Below, piece after piece: positions 26,390 to 33,732 of a stretch of DNA of 64,000 bases. Source of the DNA: Longimicrobiales bacterium (GTDB taxonomy: Bacteria > Gemmatimonadota > Gemmatimonadetes > Longimicrobiales > Gaopeijiaceae); the NCBI GenBank assembly GCA_951813395.1, contig OX638356.1, positions 971,340-1,035,339 of the forward strand, written 5' to 3'. The notes under the pieces were generated by a model. It was not told where the DNA came from. It did not search any database and worked only from the letters and a program-made list of their open reading frames with translations. The translations under genes and the position numbers were made by a program. Within the stretch, counting starts at the first letter, position 1. Each line of letters starts with the position of its first letter.

Positions 26390-27649
26390 ATGAGCCGGTC
26401 GGCCCGGGCGCGTCGCTTGTCCCGCTCTTCGCCGAGCGGGGGGCCGGGAAGCGCGCGCGCCCTGGCGGACCGCGAGCGCCTGCGGGCGGTGGTGCTGGTG
26501 GTGCCGTTGCTGCTCTTCATCGGCATCACGTTCCTCGCGCCCCTGGGGATGATGCTGCTTCGCAGCGTGCACGATCCCGTGGTGGCGGATGCCCTTCCCG
26601 AAACCCTGGCAGTCCTTGGCGAGTGGGACGGCGAGGGACTTCCCCCCGAGGCCGCCTACGAGGCACTCGCGCGTGAGCTGACGCGTGCCCGCGAGGAGCG
26701 CACGCTCGGTCAGGTGGCGGGGCGGGTCAACCGCGTCGAGAGCGGGATGCGCAGCCTGTTCACGCGGAGCGCGCGCGGGTTGCAGGGTGTGACCGAGGGT
26801 CCCTGGCGCGAGGTCATGGTGGAGCTGGACGAGGCGTGGGGCCAGCCGGCGGTCTGGAATGCCGTTCGCGCCACGGGGCAGCGCTTTACGGCGCGACACT
26901 ACCTGAACGCGGTCGACATGCAGCGGCTGCCCGACGGTTCCGTGACCCGGCAGCCGGAAGAGCGCCGGATCTACCTGGCGCTGCTGTGGCGGACGCTTTG
27001 GGTCAGCGGGGTGATCACGCTGCTCTGTCTCATCCTGGGCTACCCGATCGCACATCTGATCGCCCATTCGCCGCCGCGCAGGGCCAACCTCTTCCTGCTG
27101 CTGGTCCTGGTCCCCTTCTGGACCTCGCTGCTGGTGCGCACGACCGCATGGATCGTACTGCTCCAGACGCAGGGCGTGCTCAACGATATCATGGTCGCGA
27201 TCGGGCTGGTCGGCGACGACGGCCGCCTCACCATGATCTACAACATGACCGGCACGATCGTGGCGATGACGCACGTGCTGCTTCCCTTCATGGTCCTCCC
27301 GCTGTATTCGGTGATGCGCGCGATCCCCCCGCGGTACATGGACGCCGCCGCTTCTCTCGGCGCGACGCCCGTACAGGCCTTTCGCCGCGTGTACTGGCCC
27401 CAGACGCTCCCCGGCGTCGGCGCGGGCTCGCTTCTCGTCTTCATCCTGGCGATCGGGTACTACATCACCCCGGCGCTCGTTGGCGGCTCCAGCGGCCAGC
27501 TCATCTCCAACATGGTGGCCTATCACATGCAGACGTCGCTGAATTGGGGGCTTGCCGGGGCGCTGGGCGGAATCATGCTGGCCGGGGTCTTCGTGCTGTA
27601 CGTGCTGTACGACCGGCTTGTGGGCATCGAGCGGCTGAGCCTGAGCTGA
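26390..27649 (+). CDS. potB: ABC transporter permease, PotB-like, with long periplasmic insert
   Basis: 419 residues, about 130 more than typical PotB. The extra part lies between the first membrane helix (VVLVVPLLLFIGITFLAPLGMML) and the remaining helices. It runs from about residue 65 to 200 and includes GQVAGRVNRVESGMRSLFTR, as in a known long subgroup. The permease core follows: LWRTLWVSGVITLLCLILGYPIAHL, then the EAA-type cytoplasmic loop MDAAASLGATPVQAFRRVYWPQTLPG that docks on PotA. It begins 4 nt after the potD stop. Confidence 0.9.
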   Translation: MSRSARARRLSRSSPSGGPGSARALADRERLRAVVLVVPLLLFIGITFLAPLGMMLLRSVHDPVVADALPETLAVLGEWDGEGLPPEAAYEALARELTRAREERTLGQVAGRVNRVESGMRSLFTRSARGLQGVTEGPWREVMVELDEAWGQPAVWNAVRATGQRFTARHYLNAVDMQRLPDGSVTRQPEERRIYLALLWRTLWVSGVITLLCLILGYPIAHLIAHSPPRRANLFLLLVLVPFWTSLLVRTTAWIVLLQTQGVLNDIMVAIGLVGDDGRLTMIYNMTGTIVAMTHVLLPFMVLPLYSVMRAIPPRYMDAAASLGATPVQAFRRVYWPQTLPGVGAGSLLVFILAIGYYITPALVGGSSGQLISNMVAYHMQTSLNWGLAGALGGIMLAGVFVLYVLYDRLVGIERLSLS

Positions 27650-27656
27650 GATCGCC

Positions 27657-28508
27657 GTGTCCGTCCTGACCCCGGCCGCCGGTTCGCGCCACGTGGCGCT
27701 GGGCCGTTACGCCTACCTGACGTTCTGCGCGCTGGTTTTCCTGTTTCTGGTGGCGCCGATCCTGGTGATCGTGCCGCTCAGCTTCAACGCCGAACCGTAC
27801 TTCACCTTCACCGAGGGCATGCTGCGCTTCGACGCGGAGGCGTACTCGCTGCGGTGGTACCGGGAGATCGTGGAGAACGAGGAGTGGCGCCGGAGCCTCG
27901 TGAACAGCCTGACCATCGGGACATCGGCGACCGTTCTTGCCACCGTTCTGGGGACGCTCGCCGCACTGGGACTCTCCAATTCTCACATGCCCGCCCGCCG
28001 CCTGGTCACGGGCCTGCTGATCTCGCCGATGGTGACCCCGGTGATCATCTCCGCGGCCGGGATGTTCTTCTTCTACTCGAGCGTCGGCCTCGGCCAGACG
28101 CACCTGGGCCTGATCCTGGCACACACCGCGCTGGGCATCCCCTTCGTGGTGATCACCGTGACCGCCACGCTGGCAGGCTTCGACCGCAACCTGACCCGCG
28201 CGGCCGCGTCCCTGGGGGCAGGCCCCGTGCGCACGTTCCGCAAGGTGCAGCTGCCGCTGATCGCGCCGGGCGTGCTTTCGGGGGGGCTGTTCGCGTTCGC
28301 GACGTCCTTCGACGAGGTGGTGGTGGTGCTGTTCATGGCCGGTGTCGAGCAGCGCACCATCCCACGCCAGATGTGGGCAGGCATTCGCGAGCAGATCAGC
28401 CCCGCCATCCTGGCGGTTGCGACATTCCTGATCGGGTTCGCCGTGCTCCTGCTCCTGGCCGTGGAGTGGCTGAGAAGGCGGAACGGATCCGCGCCCCCGC
28501 GCCGCTAG
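27657..28508 (+). CDS. potC: ABC transporter permease, PotC-like
   Basis: 283 residues from a GTG 7 nt after potB. Six hydrophobic helices are visible, beginning YAYLTFCALVFLFLVAPILVIV. The binding-protein-dependent transport loop is LTRAAASLGAGPVRTFRKVQLPLIAPG. FATSFDEVVVVLFMAG near the C-terminus is a strong PotC/YdcV-type signature. It pairs with PotB to form the membrane channel and is the last gene of the plus-strand run; the next gene is convergent. Confidence 0.92.
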   Translation: MSVLTPAAGSRHVALGRYAYLTFCALVFLFLVAPILVIVPLSFNAEPYFTFTEGMLRFDAEAYSLRWYREIVENEEWRRSLVNSLTIGTSATVLATVLGTLAALGLSNSHMPARRLVTGLLISPMVTPVIISAAGMFFFYSSVGLGQTHLGLILAHTALGIPFVVITVTATLAGFDRNLTRAAASLGAGPVRTFRKVQLPLIAPGVLSGGLFAFATSFDEVVVVLFMAGVEQRTIPRQMWAGIREQISPAILAVATFLIGFAVLLLLAVEWLRRRNGSAPPRR

Positions 28509-28541
28509 CCGCGCCCCGGCGCCGCCCGCCCAGCCCGCCGC

Positions 28542-29003
28542 TCAGTTGTTCGGCGCGCCCGCCTCGATCCACGCCCGGATCAGCGCAATCTCCTCTTCGG
28601 GTACCGGGTCGCCCGTCTCGGGCATGGTCCCGTCGGTGATCATGTCCAGCAGGAAGCTGTTGGCCGGGTCTCCCGCCTCGATGACCGTCCCGAATTCGGA
28701 CCCGGCCATGACCCTCTCGTAGTTGAGCAGGTTCAGGCTGACCTCGGTGCGCACCTCGCCGTTTTCGTCCTCGGCGCCATGACACTCGGCACAGCGCTGC
28801 CGAAAGATGGGCAGGATGTCCTCGGCGAAGCTGACGGTATCCTGGGACGCACCCGCAACGGCCGCGTCCACAACCTGCGCCGCATCTGACGCGCCGGACC
28901 CGGCCGTGTGGGACCCCGACGCCCCCAGGCTTGCCACCACCGCACCCGCCACCAGAATCGCGGACGCACCTCGTGCCGTGTTCACAATTCGTTCAGTTCT
29001 CAT
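28542..29003 (-). CDS. Exported protein with c-type cytochrome (planctomycete-type) domain
   Basis: 153 residues. A signal segment (SAILVAGAVVASLGASG) is followed by FAEDILPIFRQRCAECHG, whose CxxCH motif attaches heme c. Then come LNLLNYERVMAGSEFG and DPANSFLLDMITDGTMP, as in PF07635-type domains. The distal Met in GTMPETG could be the second heme ligand. The role may be electron transfer or a heme sensor; none is proven. It is 16 nt downstream of the His-rich gene on the same strand. Confidence 0.85.
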   Translation of the reverse strand: MRTERIVNTARGASAILVAGAVVASLGASGSHTAGSGASDAAQVVDAAVAGASQDTVSFAEDILPIFRQRCAECHGAEDENGEVRTEVSLNLLNYERVMAGSEFGTVIEAGDPANSFLLDMITDGTMPETGDPVPEEEIALIRAWIEAGAPNN

Positions 29004-29019
29004 GGATGCTCCGAGGCGG

Positions 29020-29673
29020 TCAACCCAGCCCCTCGGCCTCCTTCATCAGGCGCAGATGCGTAGCCGCCTGCTCCAGGCCGCCTTCGCCCTCGCCCCAGGC
29101 CACGCGTCCATTCCCGTCGGCGTCGGTGCCGGACAGGATCGCCTGGGTCATCGCGGCGATCTCTTCCGCGAGCGCCTTCGCCGCCGCCATGTCGGTCGCC
29201 GCGGCCACCGCCGCCGCTTTCTCGGCGATGCTCTCGGCCCACGCCGCGACGTTGCCGCAGCTCGTCCCGACATGGTTCGAGTGCGCCTTGACCGCGTCCG
29301 AAGCGTCGTCGGACCCGCCGGCCATCCCGATATGCTGGGCACAACCGCCGGCTGCCCTGGCGAGCCCGTAGCCCTTGCCGGGTCCCCTCTCGGAAGTCGA
29401 CGGATCGATCGCGTGCAGCACGTGGACAATGTGTCGCTGGATCCCGGCCAGATCGTCGGATCCCGCGGCGAGGCCGGCGTGCTGGGCGGCGACTTCAGCT
29501 TCGGCCTGAGCGGCCGCGAGCAACCCCACGTTGTCCGGGGTGCCGTTGAACATGTCGCCGACATGGCCGATGTGACGGTGCGCGGCGCTCTGCGCTTCTG
29601 CGCTGTCGGGCACCGCGCTCACGAGGACTGCGGCTGCGAGGGCTGCGCCGATCGCGAGGTTCGCTTTCGCCAT
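29020..29673 (-). CDS. Exported His-rich protein with a C-terminal EF-hand-like loop
   Basis: 217 residues from the ATG at 29673, with AAGGAG 7 nt upstream. The signal peptide is NLAIGAALAAAVLVSAVPDSAEA. Histidines recur in HxxH spacing (HRHIGHVGD, IQRHIVHVLHAID, AHSNHVGTSC), with two Cys. A DxDxNGRVxWGEGE segment near the end resembles an EF-hand calcium loop. The pattern suggests metal or heme binding, and the cytochrome-domain gene behind it fits, but I recognise no characterised family. IS-A copy 1 is inserted 96 bp upstream, so its promoter region may be shortened. Confidence 0.7.
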   Translation of the reverse strand: MAKANLAIGAALAAAVLVSAVPDSAEAQSAAHRHIGHVGDMFNGTPDNVGLLAAAQAEAEVAAQHAGLAAGSDDLAGIQRHIVHVLHAIDPSTSERGPGKGYGLARAAGGCAQHIGMAGGSDDASDAVKAHSNHVGTSCGNVAAWAESIAEKAAAVAAATDMAAAKALAEEIAAMTQAILSGTDADGNGRVAWGEGEGGLEQAATHLRLMKEAEGLG

Positions 29674-29769
29674 GGTGCTACTCCTTGGGTCTAGAGTGTA
29701 GACGATTTCGTAAGACAGGTCGTTTGCGGGCGAAAAAGGTACGCATCTTTGCCGGGCTGAACCAGATGG

Positions 29770-31310
29770 AGTCTTGTCCAACGGCAAATGAGCCTGAACG
29801 CGGGGCCGGTTTCCAGCGGGAAGTGAGCCTGAAGGCCGGGGCGAAGAGATCATTGGAGGATGATCGTGACACTTCGCACCGAACGAATCCGGACGCTCGA
29901 CCAGATGCGCGCCTTCGTGGAAGGCAACGAATCTGCGGACTTCCAGATCACCGACCGCACTTCCGCCTACGTCTTCGTCCGCCGCACGCTGGTCCGCTTC
30001 GAGTACCACGGCCTCGGGAAGCCCGACAAGGGGCTGGTGAAGCGGTTCCTTGAGAAGGCGACGGGCATTTCCCGCGCCCAGGTCACCCGCCTGATCCGAC
30101 AGCACCGCCGGACGGGCCACATCCGCGACCACCGCAACAAGCCCCCGGCCAACGCCTTCCGGCGGCGCTACACGCCCCACGACGCCGCTCTGCTCGCCGA
30201 GGTCGACGAAGCCTTCGGCCAGCCCTCCGGACCCGCCACCAAGGTGGTCCTGCAACGCATGCACGAGGTCTACGGCGACGGACGCTTCGCACGCCTCGCC
30301 TCGATCTCCAACGGCCACATCTACAACCTCCGCAAGACCCGCGCGTACCGGACCGGCCGCCTCACCTTCCGTAAGACCCGGTCCACTCCCATCGCCATCG
30401 GGATCCGCCGCAAGCCGCGGCCGGATGGCAAACCCGGCCATCTCCGCGTCGACACCGTCCACCTCGGCGACCGCGACGACCGGAAGGGCATCTATCTCAT
30501 CAACGTCGTCGACGAAGTCACGCAGTTCCAACACCTTGGAGCCGTGCCGCGCATCACCCAGCACTTCCTCGTCCCGCGCCTCGAAGCCCTGCTGGCCGCC
30601 TTCCCCTTCACCGTCCACGCCTTCCATGCGGACAACGGCAGCGAATACGTCAACGGCCGGGTGGCCGCGCTGCTCAACAAGCTCCACGTCGGCGTCTTCA
30701 CCAAGTCCCGGCCCCGCCATCCCAACGACAACGCGCTGGTCGAGACCAAGAACGGAGCCGTCGTCCGCAAGTGGCTCGGCCACATCCACGTCCCCCACGC
30801 CCTCGTCCCCCAGGTCAACGCCTTCCTCCACGACCACCTCTGCCCCTTCCTCAACTTCCACCGGCCCTGCCTCTTCCCCACCGAAATCACCAGCCCCACC
30901 GGCCGAGTCAAGCGGCGCTACCGGCAACAGGACGTGACCACGCCCCACGAGCGCTTCAAGGCCCTGCCCGGCGCCGAAGCCTTCCTCCGGCCCGGTGTCA
31001 CCCTCGGTGCCCTCGACCAACTCGCCGCCGCAACCACCGACCTCGACGCCGCCCAAGCCGTCCAGCGCTCCCGCGACGAACTCTTCCGCGCCATCGGCCA
31101 GTCCAGCAACTCCGCCGCGTGATCCGACTCGCGCCAACCGCAAGCTTGCCGGAGACCCTCCTGCCTCTCCGGCGTCCCACGGCCCGCCGGTTGCCTCTCT
31201 CCCCCGTACAAGGAGATAATGATACACCCTCAACTGCCACCTGCCCCGGGCTCGGGCCTCACCCCTCGCACCTTCTCCGGTTCAGGCTCATCTCCGTATT
31301 GGAAAAGACT
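29770..31310 (+). mobile_element. IS-A copy 1: 1541-bp insertion sequence with 5-bp target duplication
   Basis: Both ends match between this copy and 44445-45985. The terminal inverted repeats are imperfect, beginning AGTCTTGTCCAACGG on the left and AGTCTTTTCCAATACGG on the right (reverse strand), both reaching ATGAGCCTGAAC. GATGG flanks it directly on both sides (29765-29769 and 31311-31315), the expected staggered-cut scar. A second TGAGCCTGAA unit near 29824 is probably another transposase binding site. The element holds one gene. Its family is an rve-type DDE group; I do not assign it more exactly. Confidence 0.93.
29860..31122 (+). CDS. IS-A transposase (rve-type DDE)
   Basis: 420 residues. 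An N-terminal helix-turn-helix region (KGLVKRFLEKATGISRAQVTRLI) recognises the ends. The catalytic core has Asp in LRVDTVHLGD, Asp in HAFHADNGSEYVNG and Glu in NDNALVETKNG, the DDE triad. GGAG sits right against the ATG, with one base between this copy and copy 2 differing just before the start codon (G at 29859, A in copy 2). The protein is identical to that of copy 2, so both are likely active and recently copied. Confidence 0.95.
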   Translation: MIVTLRTERIRTLDQMRAFVEGNESADFQITDRTSAYVFVRRTLVRFEYHGLGKPDKGLVKRFLEKATGISRAQVTRLIRQHRRTGHIRDHRNKPPANAFRRRYTPHDAALLAEVDEAFGQPSGPATKVVLQRMHEVYGDGRFARLASISNGHIYNLRKTRAYRTGRLTFRKTRSTPIAIGIRRKPRPDGKPGHLRVDTVHLGDRDDRKGIYLINVVDEVTQFQHLGAVPRITQHFLVPRLEALLAAFPFTVHAFHADNGSEYVNGRVAALLNKLHVGVFTKSRPRHPNDNALVETKNGAVVRKWLGHIHVPHALVPQVNAFLHDHLCPFLNFHRPCLFPTEITSPTGRVKRRYRQQDVTTPHERFKALPGAEAFLRPGVTLGALDQLAAATTDLDAAQAVQRSRDELFRAIGQSSNSAA

Positions 31311-31440
31311 GATGGGGCACCGCGCCTGCACGGCCAGGCACGCTACGCCTGGCCTCTGTTGCCGCCCGGGCCCGAACCATAGACTTGGCGCAAGCCGGTG
31401 GCCAAGCCGGTCGCGACCCCTCGAATACGGCCGGAATGCC

Positions 31441-32304
31441 ATGTCCCCGCAGCAGCCGAAGACCCCGACGCTCCCCATGTGCCTGTCGCTGGTTGTAACC
31501 GTCGCGACGGCCCTCTCCGCTGCCGCATGCGCCGCTCCCGAACCGTCGGACAGCGCGGGCACGGGCACAGAAGCAGCCGGCGATCCCGCCACAGCCGCTG
31601 CCGACGCGTCCGCGCTGGCCCGGCTCCTCGCGGACGGTCAGGCGGTCTTCGGCGCATTCTCCGGCCCGACCACCGCCGAGCAGGGGACGCTCATGGGCCA
31701 GAACCGCGAGCTCGACTTCGTTTTCTACTCCCTGGAGTCCGGTCCATTCGACATTATGTCAACTAAAGTTTACATGTCGGGCGTCGCAGAGGGGTCGGGT
31801 ACCGAGGCGCCGCACCCCCTGATTCTGCGCGTGCCACCGATCCGAAACGGTGTGGACGCGGCCGGGGCCAACGTCGCCGAGGCGCTCGACGCGGGAGTGG
31901 CGGCGATCGTCTTCCCCCATGTGGAGTCGGCGGAGGACGCCGCCGTGGCGGTCTCGGTGATGGGCGATGAACTCTGGCCAGGCAACCCGGCGGGCACACT
32001 GCTCAGTATCCTGATCGTCGAGGACCGCAGCGGGGTCGAGCGCGTGGACGAGATCGTCGCGACGCCGGGCGTGAGCGTCGTCTTCGCCGGCCCGGGCGAC
32101 CTCCGCAGCTCCTACGAAGGCGACATGGAGGCGGTGGAGGGCGCGATCCAGGCCGTGCTCGCGGCGTGCCAGGCCCACGGCGTGCCGTGCGGCATCACGG
32201 CCGGGGTCGATGACATCGCCGAACGCATCGAGCAGGGCTTCCGCATGTTCATCGTGAGCGACCCGGCGACGGTCACGGCGGGGAGGACGGCGGCGGGACG
32301 GTAG
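31441..32304 (+). CDS. HpcH/HpaI aldolase-like lipoprotein
   Basis: 287 residues. A lipobox-like LSAAAC follows a hydrophobic segment. The TIM-barrel pattern of HpcH/HpaI aldolases follows: VFGAFSGP, LDFVFYSLESGPFD, PLILRVPPIRNG, ALDAGVAAIVFPHVESAEDA, LSILIVEDRSGVERVDEI (metal Glu region) and VSVVFAGPGDLRSSY (metal Asp region). Cytoplasmic members cleave 2-keto-4-hydroxy acids; a lipid-anchored version is unusual. Codons around 31751-31779 (I-M-S-T-K-V-Y-M-S) are strikingly AT-rich for this genome and resemble DNA at 13462. The IS-A insertion lies 130 bp upstream. Confidence 0.75.
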   Translation: MSPQQPKTPTLPMCLSLVVTVATALSAAACAAPEPSDSAGTGTEAAGDPATAAADASALARLLADGQAVFGAFSGPTTAEQGTLMGQNRELDFVFYSLESGPFDIMSTKVYMSGVAEGSGTEAPHPLILRVPPIRNGVDAAGANVAEALDAGVAAIVFPHVESAEDAAVAVSVMGDELWPGNPAGTLLSILIVEDRSGVERVDEIVATPGVSVVFAGPGDLRSSYEGDMEAVEGAIQAVLAACQAHGVPCGITAGVDDIAERIEQGFRMFIVSDPATVTAGRTAAGR

Positions 32305-32323
32305 CGGCCTGGCGAGCAGCCGG

Positions 32324-33511
32324 CTACCGCCACTCCTCGCTCGGCATGATCCGGCGCATGAACCCGTCGAAACGTGGCACGGTGAAGGCGATCTCGCCGT
32401 GACCCGGGCTCCAGATCATTCCCTTCGAGATCAGTTGTGCGCGTAGCGGACCGAGCGACGTGACCGCCCGGTCCAGCTGCGAAGCGATATCACCGGAGCG
32501 ATGGGGCCCGGCCCCGAGTTCGGCCATTGCACGCAGGTAGCGCTTTTCCGAAGGCGTCAACCGGTCGAACCGCACCATGAAGAAGCTCTCGTCGAGGGTG
32601 GCGACGGTGGCTGGGGTGGCGGCCACCACCACCTCACGGTCGATGCGTGAGTGGTCGGCTGTGTCCCAGACGTGCCGGCCCCACTCCTGTAGGAAATAGG
32701 GGTAGCCCTCGGACTCCCGGAAGATCAGCGAGATCGCGTCGTCTGCGTATTCGACGCCCAGTGCTGCTGCCGGTTTCGCGATCGCCCGGGCCGCTGCTTC
32801 CGGAGGGAGCGGTCCCACCGTGGGGAAGTCGAAGAGGCGCTCCGCATACGACTTGGCCCGGCCGAGCCGACCGCGAAGCTGAGGCAGACCCGCGGCCAGC
32901 AGCATGACAGGAAGCCGGCGTTGTGCGGTTCGGTGAAGGGCCACGACCAGTGCCGCGAGCTCTTCTTCGGCCACATACTGCAGCTCGTCCACGATCATGA
33001 TCAGACCTGTGTCGCCACTGAGGCAGGCCTGCCCGACGGCTTCCACCAGTTCCTGCAGGTCGAGTTCCAGGTCTCCGTTGTCGGCGAGTCCAGGTTCCGG
33101 ATCCAGATCCAGGCCGACCTCGATGTCGTGGTATTTCACCTTTAGCGCGCCCACGAACCCGGCCAGAGCGCGGAGCGCACGCCGGGACGCCTCGCGAGTC
33201 CGGGACCGCCGGGCCAGCTGAATCAGAACGCGACGGAGCCCGGGGGCGAGCATGGCGGGAAGGGACCGCGATTCGGGAGCCTCCACCTGCAAGGACAGAA
33301 GGCCACGGGCTTCCGCATAGTCCCGCATTCTCAGCAGCAGAACGGTCTTGCCGACGCCTCGGAGCCCTATCAGCATCACGCTCTTCGTCGGTCGACCGGC
33401 CCGGACTCGACCCAGTGCGATGCGGACCTTGTCCAGCACATCCTCGCGACCCGCCAGTACCGGCGGGGGCATGCCGGCACCCGGTGAGTAAGGGTTCAGT
33501 ATAGGGTCCAT
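32324..33511 (-). CDS. AAA-family ATPase with C-terminal winged helix (STAND/archaeal-ATPase-like)
   Basis: 395 residues. Walker A is GLRGVGKT at about 49-56, Walker B LIMIVDELQY near 165-174, and an arginine-bearing sensor region follows (LLAAGLPQLRGRLGRAKSYAERLF). EGYPYFLQEWGRHVWD is typical of archaeal-type ATPases and Orc1/Cdc6-like regulators. The C-terminal 100 residues (LTPSEKRYLRAMAEL, HRSGDIASQLDRAVTSLGPLRAQLISKGMI) form a winged helix. The partner is unknown; similar proteins sit in mobile or defence-like contexts. The promoter region is AT-rich with an inverted repeat. Confidence 0.8.
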   Translation of the reverse strand: MDPILNPYSPGAGMPPPVLAGREDVLDKVRIALGRVRAGRPTKSVMLIGLRGVGKTVLLLRMRDYAEARGLLSLQVEAPESRSLPAMLAPGLRRVLIQLARRSRTREASRRALRALAGFVGALKVKYHDIEVGLDLDPEPGLADNGDLELDLQELVEAVGQACLSGDTGLIMIVDELQYVAEEELAALVVALHRTAQRRLPVMLLAAGLPQLRGRLGRAKSYAERLFDFPTVGPLPPEAAARAIAKPAAALGVEYADDAISLIFRESEGYPYFLQEWGRHVWDTADHSRIDREVVVAATPATVATLDESFFMVRFDRLTPSEKRYLRAMAELGAGPHRSGDIASQLDRAVTSLGPLRAQLISKGMIWSPGHGEIAFTVPRFDGFMRRIMPSEEWR

Positions 33512-33518
33512 CGTCTCC

Positions 33519-33570
33519 AGTTATGCAGAGTTTAGACAGTTTATGCCAATGACATAATATCACTAAACTC
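33519..33570 (-). promoter_or_regulatory. AT-rich promoter and operator-like repeat of the AAA ATPase gene
   Basis: On the minus strand TTGGCA, an 18-bp spacer, and CATAAC read as a promoter ending near 33519, only a few bases before the ATG at 33511, so the mRNA might be nearly leaderless. GAGTTTAG (33528-33535) and CTAAACTC (33563-33570) form exact 8-bp inverted arms. TTATG/CATAA (33541-33545 and 33553-33557) is a smaller nested one. Confidence 0.45.
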
Positions 33571-33732
33571 ACTATAAATCGACCCCGCCGCCCAGAAAGC
33601 CTGGGAAGCTCTCGGCTGGTACCGAGGGCACGGCTTGCGCCTACCGCCCGCATCTCGTCCCTTTGCGGCGTGGGCCGCCCACATCGGCATCGCTCCCGCG
33701 CCCACCAGCTTCCCACGAACCCGGACGCACCC

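Noticed and set aside
29020-31233. Minus-strand frame joining the His-rich gene to antisense of the IS-A transposase
   Set aside because: The antisense part is repeated at IS-A copy 2 and has no family character; the real gene starts at 29673 with a signal peptide.
33541-33570. Possible XerCD dif-like site
   Set aside because: One half (TGACATAA) resembles a dif arm but the other half does not, and no replication-terminus context is seen.
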